NCBI GenBank assembly: GCA_965222655.1 | Contig: CBDCUP010000021.1 | Coordinates: forward strand, 248,001 to 312,000 | Length of the DNA stretch: 64,000 bases | DNA from: CAUZIZ01 sp965222655 | GTDB lineage: Bacteria > Acidobacteriota > UBA6911 > RPQK01 > JAJDTT01 | Direction: 5' to 3' | Program-made: the position numbers and the translations under genes | In this document: positions 53,222-61,660 of the stretch, piece after piece | Numbering within the stretch: position 1 is the first letter of the stretch | Layout of the letters: each line of letters starts with the position of its first letter | The notes under the pieces: model-generated | Seen by the model: the letters and a program-made list of their open reading frames with translations, nothing else | Database searches by the model: none | What the model was told of the DNA's origin: nothing

Positions 53222-55180
53222 TCAAGAGGCCATCGCATGGTAGAGCTCCCGGGCTTTCTCGAAGATTTGGATCACCTCCTGCCGCTGCAGGGGATCTGGA
53301 ATCTTGGCCTTCTGCCTCGCCCACACCAGAGCCTCCTCGACCCATTTGAGAAAGAAGGCGGCGTCGCGGGACGATCTCCGTGGTTCGGCGTCGACATCGA
53401 TATAGATCGGGCTGGTGTGTGCCATCAGGGGAATTCCCATCTGGTAGGGGAGCTGACGTCCACGGACCCGAGCGGCAATCCAGGAACTGTTTCCAACCGT
53501 GATCCGGCCACGCAGGGTCAGGTCTCGGCTGTCGGCCTCGTTGTCCCAGGCCGAGACGACCTCTCCTCCCTGGACAATCTCGATCTGGTCGACCGGAATC
53601 CAGGATTGGACTGAGATCTCGAACTCGATCTCCTCGCCTCGGGAGGCGTCTATGGTTTCTCCTAGGTTCTTGCCCGCAGCCTTCAAACGAAGGAGAGGTC
53701 CCGTGGTGACAAAGGTACGGCCCGCGCGGATCCCTTCCAGCCAGCTCTCGTAAGAGAAAGAGCCTTCAACCTGGACGTAGGCGCGCGGAATTCCGGCGAC
53801 TTGGCTGTTGGCCATTTTGTCGGTCCCGGCAGTGGCCGGTAGTTTGAATCCACAGTTCAGGAATCCATACCAGACCTCGGCTGCGGGGGGGCGGCCGCCG
53901 CGAGAAGCAAGAGGATCTCCCCAGGTCATCAGATCGACTGAATCCACCTTCCCAAGGGCGACGTCGACGGCTAGCTCGCCGTGTGGACCGGGGAAATGGG
54001 CCCAGCCGACAAATCCTCCCTGCGCGTGGGTCTTGTCTGCTTGCATCGCCATTGCAGGGTAGTCCAAGCCGCCCACCACACCCTCATCCGGCCCGCCCCA
54101 GGTCAAGGGATAGACCAGCTTCTTGAGGTTCAGCAGAACCGTGTGACCGAGGTAATCATGGCGGCATTCTTCGTTCACATAGACGATTCGGTCTGGCTCG
54201 GAGATGCGATCCGGAGCACCAGTGAAATGCTCTACGTTGGTGATCAGCTCATCCCATTTAGTTGCCAGGATGTTGACCACATTGAGATCCTCTGCCTGGG
54301 CCTCCAGGAGAGCACCGTGGGGGCTGACGAAGTGGACGTGCGTGTCTCCCGAATACCAGCCCTCTCGTTGCAGGTTGGACCATCGCTGGAGCTTGACTTC
54401 GAGTGCGCTGGGTTCGGCACCCTTCACCGTGAAGTTCGATTGGTACGGTTCGTATTCCAGTCCCCGTAGGACCTCCAGCCTGTACTCGCCATCGCGGAGA
54501 GGCAGGATGAAATTCCCTGGGACGTAGGCATAGGTCTTGTCTTCGACGATCACGTCGCCACCCACATCCTCTCTCCAGCCCGTAGAGATCCTTTTCTGAT
54601 GACCCTGGGGTGGCCAGTAGTGGTCGCGACTATCCACGACCCGGACTCTAGCAGCGAGGGGAAGTCCGGTCTCAGAATCTCGTAGACGCACCGGCAGGAA
54701 GTGGAGCTGGTGTTGTTCGGGCAAGTCCACGCTGAGGGCGGGAGGAAGTTCGGGCCGTCTCTCGCTCTCTATGTGGTGGATCAACCATTGCTCTTCCGTC
54801 TTGCGCAGCGTAAGCGTCAGACCCGGTTTGGTGACGCCGTGGGAGCGATAGATAAAGACAGGGTGAACCCGGATTCCTTCCGCGACCTGATTGAAGTAGG
54901 CGAAGCGCAGCCAGATCTGCGTAATTTTGTGCATCCCCAGCCGCAGACGCTCCACGTACTCGTCCCGAGTCTCTCCCTCCGCCGTAGTCATGTCGGGCGC
55001 CAGGAACGAAGCCATGGTCTCCAGATCTCGGTTGAGCAGCGCATTGGCCCATCGGTTTACGGCTAGACGGGATGCGATCATGTCCGGCGTGGTGTGGCCC
55101 AGCAGGTAGGATCCCGAGCCGATGGTCGTAACCAGTAGCAGTGTCGTCCAGATTCTGTTGCTCAGGGTTTTGCGGTTCAT
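53222..55180 (-). CDS. CehA/McbA metallohydrolase with N-terminal NTF2-like domain
   Basis: The protein has 652 residues from ATG 55180, which has AGGAGG six bases ahead; the frame to 55198 is rejected. A signal/TM (IWTTLLLVTTIGSGSYLLG) precedes a SnoaL/NTF2-like domain (about 30-140: NRWANALLNRDLETMASFLA, KTEEQWLIHHIES). A beta region follows, then the PHP-like catalytic part with GWYSGDTHVHFVSPHGALLE, NVEHFTG and GWAHFPGPHGELAVD. The NTF2-like fusion is unusual. It is probably an exported phosphoester or carbamate hydrolase of unknown substrate. Confidence 0.88.
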   Translation of the reverse strand: MNRKTLSNRIWTTLLLVTTIGSGSYLLGHTTPDMIASRLAVNRWANALLNRDLETMASFLAPDMTTAEGETRDEYVERLRLGMHKITQIWLRFAYFNQVAEGIRVHPVFIYRSHGVTKPGLTLTLRKTEEQWLIHHIESERRPELPPALSVDLPEQHQLHFLPVRLRDSETGLPLAARVRVVDSRDHYWPPQGHQKRISTGWREDVGGDVIVEDKTYAYVPGNFILPLRDGEYRLEVLRGLEYEPYQSNFTVKGAEPSALEVKLQRWSNLQREGWYSGDTHVHFVSPHGALLEAQAEDLNVVNILATKWDELITNVEHFTGAPDRISEPDRIVYVNEECRHDYLGHTVLLNLKKLVYPLTWGGPDEGVVGGLDYPAMAMQADKTHAQGGFVGWAHFPGPHGELAVDVALGKVDSVDLMTWGDPLASRGGRPPAAEVWYGFLNCGFKLPATAGTDKMANSQVAGIPRAYVQVEGSFSYESWLEGIRAGRTFVTTGPLLRLKAAGKNLGETIDASRGEEIEFEISVQSWIPVDQIEIVQGGEVVSAWDNEADSRDLTLRGRITVGNSSWIAARVRGRQLPYQMGIPLMAHTSPIYIDVDAEPRRSSRDAAFFLKWVEEALVWARQKAKIPDPLQRQEVIQIFEKARELYHAMAS

Positions 55181-55264
55181 CCCAGCCTCCTCATCCAATT
55201 CTAGAATCTAATACGCCCGAAGTCTCCCAGAGACTTGAAACGCAAAACGGGGGTAGCACTTGAT

Positions 55265-55345
55265 GTGGCTTCGGTCTCCCGGCCGAAGAGTCTCCTTGTG
55301 CCGAGCCGTTGGCTCGACCGAGGGCGGCCTGGAGACCGCCGCCAC
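55265..55345. repeat. GC-rich hairpin repeat C, copy
   Basis: GTGGCTTCGGTCTCCCGGCC, inner CGAGCCGTTGGCTCG and GGCGGCCTGGAGACCGCCGC make a long hairpin. Closest to 42607-42682. Confidence 0.75.
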
Positions 55346-55396
55346 AGCCTCGAACCGAGGCTTCATTCTCGAATGGTCCAGTGCTGGGGGCGGGAC

Positions 55397-55617
55397 TAAG
55401 CTGAAACTTCATCGGCAGAAGGAAGGTGTAGGAAACAGCATCTGACAGAGCAGTGACCTGTAGCACGGGCACTCTTGCCCGTCGAGGACACCGACGGGCA
55501 AGAGTGCCCGTGCTACAACGGACACGCTGCTATCGGTGCTCGTGGCTAGAGACAACCGAAGTTTCTTTCTCGAATGGGGCGGCACCGCTGGGGGGGCACT
55601 AAACTGAAACTTGAATA
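55397..55617. repeat. Composite repeat element, copy with hairpin A (55460-55516)
   Basis: CTAAGCTGAAACTTCATCGG at the left, the hairpin GTAGCACGGGCACTCTTGCC/GGCAAGAGTGCCCGTGCTAC, then CGAAGTTTCTTTCTCGAATG and ACTAAACTGAAACTTGAA at the right. It matches 5388-5600 and, in its second half, 42257-42362. It occupies the space between the metallohydrolase start and the YaaA stop. Confidence 0.85.
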
Positions 55618-55653
55618 GTGAACCGTGAGCTGTTGGGTGCTAGCCCAGCTCGA

Positions 55654-56442
55654 CTAGGAAGGCTTCGTCGTCCAATTCTCCTCGCGGGTGAAGACCCACT
55701 TGTCTGTCGAAGACAGACTCTCGCTATAGGAATAACCCCGCTCATCGAATGCCTTGATCTCTTCCGGGTCCTGCAGGCGGTTCTTGATGATGAAAGCACT
55801 CATGAGTCCCCGGGCTTTCTTGGCGTAGAAGCTGATCACCTTGTAGTGGCCCGCTTTCGCATCCTTGAATTCCGGCGTAATGATGCGAGCAGCAAGCTTC
55901 TTGCCGACGACAGACTTGAAATACTCGTTGGATGCCAGGTTGATGAGTAGGCCACCCTGTTGCTCCAGATCCGTGTTCAAGGACTTCGTGATCTTGTCGC
56001 CCCAGAACTGATAGAGATCACTACCACGGGTCGTCTTCAACCTGGTGCCCATTTCCAGCCGGTAGGGCTGGATCAGATCGAGCGGCCGCAGCACTCCGTA
56101 CAGTCCGGAGAGAATCCGTAGATGCTCCTGGGCGAAGGCAAGATCGCTACTGCTGAAGTTCTGGGCAGACATGCCCTCGTAGACGTCACCTCGGAATGCC
56201 AGCAGTGCCTGCTTGGAGTTGTCCGGGGTAAAAGGTGTCTTCCACTGGCGGTAGCGCTGGTAGTTCAAAAGTGCAAGCTTTTGACTGATCCCCATCAATT
56301 CGCACAACTCTTCCGGGGAGAGCTTGCGCGTGGCCTTGATCAACTCGCGAGACTCTTTCAAGAAATCGGGAGTCGAGTGATCCTGGCAGGCTCCCTGTTG
56401 GCTGAAATCCAGTGTCTTGGCAGGTGAAATGGTGATCAGCAT
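55654..56442 (-). CDS. yaaA: Peroxide stress protein YaaA family
   Basis: The protein has 262 residues and matches the YaaA/DUF328 family end to end: MLITISPAKTLDFSQQ, YQRWKTPFTPDNSKQALLAF, GDVYEGM, RILSGLYGVLRPLDLIQPYR, EMGTRLKTTRGSDLYQFWGD, LINLASNEYFKSV and KARGLMSAFIIKNRL. In Escherichia coli YaaA lowers intracellular iron during peroxide stress and binds DNA. It is cytoplasmic. An OsmC-family peroxidase-like gene lies 4.5 kb upstream but is not clearly linked. Confidence 0.95.
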   Translation of the reverse strand: MLITISPAKTLDFSQQGACQDHSTPDFLKESRELIKATRKLSPEELCELMGISQKLALLNYQRYRQWKTPFTPDNSKQALLAFRGDVYEGMSAQNFSSSDLAFAQEHLRILSGLYGVLRPLDLIQPYRLEMGTRLKTTRGSDLYQFWGDKITKSLNTDLEQQGGLLINLASNEYFKSVVGKKLAARIITPEFKDAKAGHYKVISFYAKKARGLMSAFIIKNRLQDPEEIKAFDERGYSYSESLSSTDKWVFTREENWTTKPS

Positions 56443-56554
56443 GCGCTACCCCTTTTTGATCTTCGCTGTCCATTGTAACGCAAGGGGTGGAACGTCGACC
56501 AGACGCTTGGGTGCCGACTGGAAAGAGGAACCCGATGAGAGGCGCGGAGGTGGC

Positions 56555-57853
56555 CTATCCGTCCACTGGACCGAAAGATCTTTCGAAGAGCTCTTCGATC
56601 GCACTCCGACCGGCATCGTTCAACCATCGGGTTCCGGTCCCGGTGAAGCGTGTCCGTCGAATCCGGGGAGCATCAATCTTGTTCCACGCTCCATCGTTCC
56701 ACTGCAACCAGTGCCCTTTTGACTGGTCAAAAACGTAGAGTGTCTTATCGAAATGTCGGGCCAGCTCGGCCCCCCAGCCGGTGCCTCCCTTGACGGTTTG
56801 GTTGTCGAGGATCTCACCGATGACGAAGACCTCACCCGCGGTCGCAACTTGGTGCCAGATGCTCTTGAGGATTCGCTGGAACTTCTCGGTCTTGGGAAAC
56901 GAGCGGTTTAGCTGAGCCCGGATGTAGGAGTCGCTGACGCCACCCCGCTCGAGCTCTTCTTCGCTGAGCTCGACGACACCGCGCTTGCGCTCGGTTTCGC
57001 GACCGGAAAAAGAGAAGTGGACCTCGCCCAGCCCCCACCTTTCGGCAGCGTCGCCGAACATTGCCTCGCTGCCCTTGGCCCCGCCCGAAAGGAGGGTAAA
57101 CGCCTTTGTCGGAAGCTTCATCCGCGCATCGGCTCCATCATCAGAAGCCAGCCTCATCGTGTCGCTGTGCAGGGTGAGATGAGTTTCTTCGAGTTGTGGG
57201 CTGTCGTGATCCTTGAGCAGACGCACTGAGACGTTGCGGCCTTGCGGCTCCAGAAAAACAGCAAGGTCAATGAGCTCGCCGTAGGCCTTGCACGGGGCCA
57301 TCAATTCAGTCGGATGTTGGGGTGTGGCCGCTCGATAGGTCTGTGCGGTGATCCAGAGCTCGGCCTGTAGACGTTTCGCAATGATCTTGATTGCTCCGAG
57401 CTCCGCCGCTCGCTGGACCAAGGTACCTTTTTCCCAGTCGAAGTCGTCGATCAGGATGGCACTGGGCCTGAATTGAAGCCGGTCCTGGTAGAGAGCTACC
57501 ACTTCGTCGAGGCGCTCGTGAGGCACTGCCGAATCCGGATAGGCCTGAATCAGGCGGTGTGTGTTGACCAGCGCTCGCACCTGCTCGCGATTGTCAAGCC
57601 CATTGAGCTCAGCCAGATCGTCGAAGAGGGCGTCGTACCAGGACTGCACGTGCTCCAGCTTCTGCCCGAGTGCAATGTGGAGGACATTGTGCTCGCGCAT
57701 GGCGTCGTCGAGTCCGATCTGAACCAGAAAAGCGGTCTTACCGACCCCCGCCCCGGCCAAGACGACACCGAGATTACCGGGTCCAAGGCCGCGTTTGGTA
57801 GAGCGCTCGAGAATGCGAAGAGGGCTCTTTTGATTCACTTCTTTTCGATACAT
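56555..57853 (-). CDS. RecA/KaiC-like P-loop ATPase fused to a SLOG-like domain
   Basis: The protein has 432 residues from ATG 57853, which has AGGAG eight bases upstream; the frame to 57895 is rejected. Residues 21-230 form a RecA-like ATPase: Walker A LAGAGVGKTA (Lys39, Thr40), Walker B AILIDDFD (about 132-139) and an arginine-rich end region. Residues 250-430 resemble a phage- or plasmid-type SLOG/LOG Rossmann domain: FTLLSGGAKGSEAMFGDAAE, VFVIGEI, VKGGTGWGAELARHF, LYVFDQ and FTGTGTRWLN. SLOG domains bind nucleotide ligands. I know of no named system with this fusion. It stands between EF-G and YaaA on the same strand. Confidence 0.75.
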   Translation of the reverse strand: MYRKEVNQKSPLRILERSTKRGLGPGNLGVVLAGAGVGKTAFLVQIGLDDAMREHNVLHIALGQKLEHVQSWYDALFDDLAELNGLDNREQVRALVNTHRLIQAYPDSAVPHERLDEVVALYQDRLQFRPSAILIDDFDWEKGTLVQRAAELGAIKIIAKRLQAELWITAQTYRAATPQHPTELMAPCKAYGELIDLAVFLEPQGRNVSVRLLKDHDSPQLEETHLTLHSDTMRLASDDGADARMKLPTKAFTLLSGGAKGSEAMFGDAAERWGLGEVHFSFSGRETERKRGVVELSEEELERGGVSDSYIRAQLNRSFPKTEKFQRILKSIWHQVATAGEVFVIGEILDNQTVKGGTGWGAELARHFDKTLYVFDQSKGHWLQWNDGAWNKIDAPRIRRTRFTGTGTRWLNDAGRSAIEELFERSFGPVDG

Positions 57854-58050
57854 ATCGCTAGGCTCCTTAGGGTCTGCCCAAAAATAACTTGGCATTTTGG
57901 CATCTCATCTTCACACCATCTTCGGCCGTTCCTCAATCGCGAAATCCTCAACGTAGGCCCGGCTACGACTGCGGTTTCGCTCAATCGCTCGCGGCCAAAT
58001 CTGATGCAAATCTGAGCGCCAATTCTACCAAGTTATTCTTGCGCAGACCC

Positions 58051-60141
58051 CTAGCTTGCTTTCTTGGCTTTCTCCGCGGCTCTGGCCACCAGTTCCTCGG
58101 CGACGGCCTCGGGTACCGGCAGGTAGCGTGCAAATTCCATGGTGAAGTCGGCTTTTCCCTGGGTCGCGGAGCGCAGTGTGGTAGCGTAGCCGAACATCTC
58201 CGCTAGAGGAACGTCTGCTTCGGTCGCGGTCAGGGGTCCGTCTTCCTGTTGGCCGATGATCGTGCCACGCCGCTGCATCAACGTGGTCAATACGGCTCCT
58301 GCGAACTCGCTGGGACCTTCCACCGCCACCCGCATGATTGGTTCGAGAATCTTTGGTTTGCCCCGGTCGTAGGCTTCTCTCCAGGCAGCGCGTGCGGCTT
58401 CCTGAAAGGCGTTGTCGGAGGAATCGACCGAATGGCTGTTGCCATCGTTGATCACGGCACGGACGTTAACAACTGGTGCGCCGATCTTTCGTCCCTTCTG
58501 AAGCATCGATCGGAAACCCTTCTCGACAGAGGGGATGAACTGCTGGGGGATCGCTCCGCCCCTGATCTCGTCTACGAACTCTAAATCCTGCTCCGGATTC
58601 GGCTCCAGGTATCCGACCACCCGTCCGTATTGCCCGGCCCCACCCGTCTGCTTCTTGTGTGTGTAGTCGAAGTCGGCTCGCCGCGAGATAGCCTCTCGGT
58701 AGGCCACCTGGGGAGGGGAAGTCTCGACTTCCACGTCGTACTCGCGTTTCATACGCTCGATGTAGACCTCCAGCTGTAACTCTCCCATCCCGTGAATCAC
58801 CGTCTCTCCCGAATCCGGGTCGGCCCCGGCCCGAAAAGTGGGGTCTTCCTTGGAAAAGCGGGTGAGCGCCTTGCTGAGGTTCACTTGTGACTTGTTGTCC
58901 ACCGGCTGCACCGAGAGCGAGATGACCGGCTCCGGTACGTGCATCGAGGTCATGCTGAGTTTGAGTTGACCTTCGGTGAAGGTGTCGCCCGAATGGCACT
59001 CCATTCCGAAGATGGCGACGATGTCGCCTGGGCCTGCGGATTTGATCTCTTCCATGTCATCGGCATGCATGCGTACCAACCGGCCAACTTTGCTCTGCTT
59101 GCCGCTGCGTGTGTTGGTGATGAAGCTGTCCTTGTTGAGGGTGCCCTGGTAGATGCGCAGATAGGTGAGCTGCCCGTAACGTCCGTCTTCGAGCTTGAAA
59201 GCCAGAGCGACCGTGCTTTTCTCGGGGTCGTTGAGCAGAGTGACGGTGCCACTCTGGTCTTCGCTGGAGAGGTCGATGGCCTCGTTGGTTATGTCAGCTG
59301 GGCTGGGAAGATATCGCGTCACCGCGTCCAGAAGCGGCTGGACTCCCTTATTCTTGTAGGCTGAACCGACCAGGACGGGCGTCAACTTCTGAGATAGCGT
59401 CCCCAGACGGATCCCTTCGTGTACCAGTTCTTCTGTCACCTGATCTTCCAAGACCGCTTCAATCAGCTCGTCCGAGAACATCGAGACGATGTCGAGCATC
59501 TCTTCACGATGAGATTCGGCGTCCGCCCGAAGGTCCTGAGGGATATCCTTTTCTACCACCTGCTCACCGAAATCCCCCTCGAAATAGATCGCGCGCATCC
59601 GAATCAGGTCGATGACCCCTTCGAATCCATGTTCGAGGCCGATTGGCAGTTGCAGTAGGACTGGGTTGTGAGCGAGCTTTTCTCGCAGCTGGTCACGAAC
59701 GCGGTGGGGATTGGCACCGACTCGATCGCACTTGTTGACGTAGGCGAGGCGCGGAACCTGGTATCGATTCATCTGCCGATCCACGGTGAAGGATTGGCTC
59801 TGCACACCCGCAACCGAGCACAGCACCAACACGGCACCATCCAAGACACGCAGGCTCCGCTCCACTTCGATGGTGAAATCCACGTGGCCGGGTGTGTCAA
59901 TGATGTTGACGTGGTGGTCTTTCCAGTTACAGTGGGTGGCCGCGCTCGCGATGGTAATACCCCGTTCGCGCTCGAGTTCCATCGAATCCATCTTCGCGCC
60001 CACACCGTCTTTTCCCCTGACGTCATGGATCGCGTGGACACGATCCGTATAGAAGAGGATCCGCTCGGTCAGGGTTGTCTTGCCGCTATCGATGTGAGCC
60101 GAAATCCCAATATTCCGTAGGATCTCAAGATCGTTGATCAC
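58051..60141 (-). CDS. fusA: Elongation factor G (spd-type paralogue)
   Basis: The protein has 696 residues. GTPase G1 is AHIDSGKTTLTERILF, switch I contains RERGITIASAATHCNWK, G3 is DTPGHVDFT, and G4 is VNKCDR. Domains II to V follow the usual order to VAEELVARAAEKAKKAS. The GITIASAATHCNW switch and VHAIHDVRGKDGVGAKMDSM identify the spd-type EF-G (spirochaete, planctomycete, delta-type) and mitochondrial-like factors. It promotes ribosomal translocation or recycling. It is not beside rpsL/rpsG/tuf, so it is probably a paralogue outside the str operon. Confidence 0.95.
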   Translation of the reverse strand: MINDLEILRNIGISAHIDSGKTTLTERILFYTDRVHAIHDVRGKDGVGAKMDSMELERERGITIASAATHCNWKDHHVNIIDTPGHVDFTIEVERSLRVLDGAVLVLCSVAGVQSQSFTVDRQMNRYQVPRLAYVNKCDRVGANPHRVRDQLREKLAHNPVLLQLPIGLEHGFEGVIDLIRMRAIYFEGDFGEQVVEKDIPQDLRADAESHREEMLDIVSMFSDELIEAVLEDQVTEELVHEGIRLGTLSQKLTPVLVGSAYKNKGVQPLLDAVTRYLPSPADITNEAIDLSSEDQSGTVTLLNDPEKSTVALAFKLEDGRYGQLTYLRIYQGTLNKDSFITNTRSGKQSKVGRLVRMHADDMEEIKSAGPGDIVAIFGMECHSGDTFTEGQLKLSMTSMHVPEPVISLSVQPVDNKSQVNLSKALTRFSKEDPTFRAGADPDSGETVIHGMGELQLEVYIERMKREYDVEVETSPPQVAYREAISRRADFDYTHKKQTGGAGQYGRVVGYLEPNPEQDLEFVDEIRGGAIPQQFIPSVEKGFRSMLQKGRKIGAPVVNVRAVINDGNSHSVDSSDNAFQEAARAAWREAYDRGKPKILEPIMRVAVEGPSEFAGAVLTTLMQRRGTIIGQQEDGPLTATEADVPLAEMFGYATTLRSATQGKADFTMEFARYLPVPEAVAEELVARAAEKAKKAS

Positions 60142-60288
60142 TTCTTACTTCGCTTGACACTCAGTCTCAAAAACTCCTAGCCGCAAGAATCCCTAGATGC
60201 TAGGTATTAGTGTTTAGATTCGGTGAGCTTTCGAAAACTGAGTGGATTCGTGGCGGATTGCTAGTCGGACTGGAGGACCGGTTCGGTC

Positions 60289-60753
60289 CTACTCTTCCTC
60301 GATATCGGCCGTGATTGCAATGTCAATCGAGCCGCGCACGCTCATCGCCGCCGGACATTTCAACATGTGGGTGTCTAGTGCCCGCTGGGCTCGTTCCCGA
60401 GTTCCCTCGGGAATCGTCAGGTGGTATTTGACACGGATACGGGTAATTCGGATGACGCCGTCTACGTCCTCGATGTCGCCTTCGACTTCGCTCCAGACCT
60501 TGTCCGGATGATTCGGGATCTTGCGAACTGCCAGGGCCCCTGACAGTGTACCGGTCAGTCAACCACCGACCGCTGCGATCATGTGATCCAGCGTCGCTGG
60601 AAGATCACGTTCCGGTTCCATCCCGTAGAAATGCTTGATTCCCCCATGAACGCCAAACGTCAAGGGGTCTTTGAAATCCTCAACGTAAGCCCGCCGCTCG
60701 GGGGGCGTATCCTGGTAGATACGGATGTGTGACGTGTGAACCAGCTCAGTCAT
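60289..60753 (-). CDS. OsmC-family protein with in-frame UGA (candidate selenocysteine) at the catalytic position
   Basis: ATG 60753 is followed by 64 codons ending DHMIAAVGG, then TGA (60559-60561), then an open frame of 89 codons (LTGTLSGALAVRKIPNHP ... LDTHMLKCPAAM ... DIEEE) to TAG. OsmC/Ohr proteins have a Cys exactly after GG here, paired with a second Cys, here Cys133 in LKCPAA. So residue 65 is read as Sec. Directly after the UGA a stem-loop, CUGUCAGG/CCUGGCAG, begins 12 nt downstream, placed as a bacterial SECIS would be. A Cys-to-stop mutation is the alternative. OsmC-like selenoproteins are known. It would be a hydroperoxide reductase. Confidence 0.85.
60521..60546 (-). promoter_or_regulatory. 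Candidate SECIS stem-loop after the UGA
   Basis: On the minus-strand mRNA, CUGUCAGGGGCCCUGGCAG folds as an eight-pair stem (one G-U) around a GGC loop. It begins 12 nt after the UGA, so the loop guanines fall about 21-23 nt downstream, inside the 16-37 window expected for bacterial SECIS elements. The sequence is also coding (LSGALAV), which is usual. Its function is inferred from shape and place only. Confidence 0.65.
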
Positions 60754-60892
60754 TTTTTACTCTTTACCGATACAGTACTGACGCTAAGTAACCTGATAAG
60801 TGTACACGAGTTCCTGAGCCAGTGCGACTGCGCGGTTGCGGGTCACCAACCGGGACAGATATCATTGTCACTTGGTTACTCAAGGAGCCTTT

Positions 60893-61609
60893 TTGATTCG
60901 AAGCCTCAAGATCCTCTTGCTATTTTTGCTGATAAGCGTTCCCCTCTTGGCGGCGAAGTTCTGGGAACAGAAACCCTATAAGCAGTGGTCGAAGAAGGAA
61001 GCCGTTGCCGTCCTGGAGGATTCGCCCTGGGGGAAGGTCCAGAAGGTGCATTCAAGTAACGCTCCGCCCCCTGGTACGGCTTATCCCGGTCCGGACACGA
61101 CACCCAGGGACGAAGGCGGTGGGGATCGCGAGTCCAGTCCCTTCAATCGTCGCAGTCTATTCAACATCCGGTTTCAATCGGCCAAACCGGTGCGTATGGC
61201 TCTGGCAAGACTCTCTCTCCTTTATCGCAAACGAGACCATCGGCAGGCTGCAGAGTTGGTGAGTAGGTTGCCTTTTGGCGATCAGTACATCGTAGTAGCG
61301 GTTGAGGGAGCCAAGGGTGAAAATCACCGCAGGGTGCTCGACCGGGCCAATCTCAAACAGCTGGGGGGCCACACCCACCTGGAGCTAAAGACCAGTGGCA
61401 GGCACATCATGCTGGAGCGCTATGTGCCCCCCAGGGAGACGGGAGGAGCGGCGGGCTTCTTCCTGTTTTCGCGGACCCGGGAGGGCAATAATCAGGTGAC
61501 GCTCAAGGAGAAGGAGATCCGATTCGTTTCTCAATTGGGCTGGCGCACGAGACTGGACCGCAAGTTCAAGCTGAAAGACATGGTTTTCGACGGGACCCTG
61601 GAGTTCTAG
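60893..61609 (+). CDS. Acidobacterial-type exported hypothetical protein
   Basis: The protein has 238 residues from TTG 60893, which has AAGGAG five bases upstream; the ATG at 60836 lacks a ribosome site. The signal peptide is SLKILLLFLLISVPLLAA. Then FWEQKPYKQWSKKEAVAVLE DSPWGK, a motif pattern common in exported acidobacterial proteins of unknown role, followed by FNIRFQSAKPVRMALARLSL. The C-terminal half is beta-rich (RHIMLERYVPP ... RKFKLKDMVFDGTLEF). Divergent from the OsmC-family gene. Function unknown. Confidence 0.75.
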   Translation: MIRSLKILLLFLLISVPLLAAKFWEQKPYKQWSKKEAVAVLEDSPWGKVQKVHSSNAPPPGTAYPGPDTTPRDEGGGDRESSPFNRRSLFNIRFQSAKPVRMALARLSLLYRKRDHRQAAELVSRLPFGDQYIVVAVEGAKGENHRRVLDRANLKQLGGHTHLELKTSGRHIMLERYVPPRETGGAAGFFLFSRTREGNNQVTLKEKEIRFVSQLGWRTRLDRKFKLKDMVFDGTLEF

Positions 61610-61660
61610 GTTGCTTTCTGACTGAGGCAGTCTGAACGTCAATCCCGGGGAGGGACTAGC

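Noticed and set aside
60323..60562. 79-codon minus-strand frame starting at the UGA region of the OsmC gene
   Set aside because: It is out of frame with OsmC and Arg-rich. The OsmC frame itself continues through the UGA.
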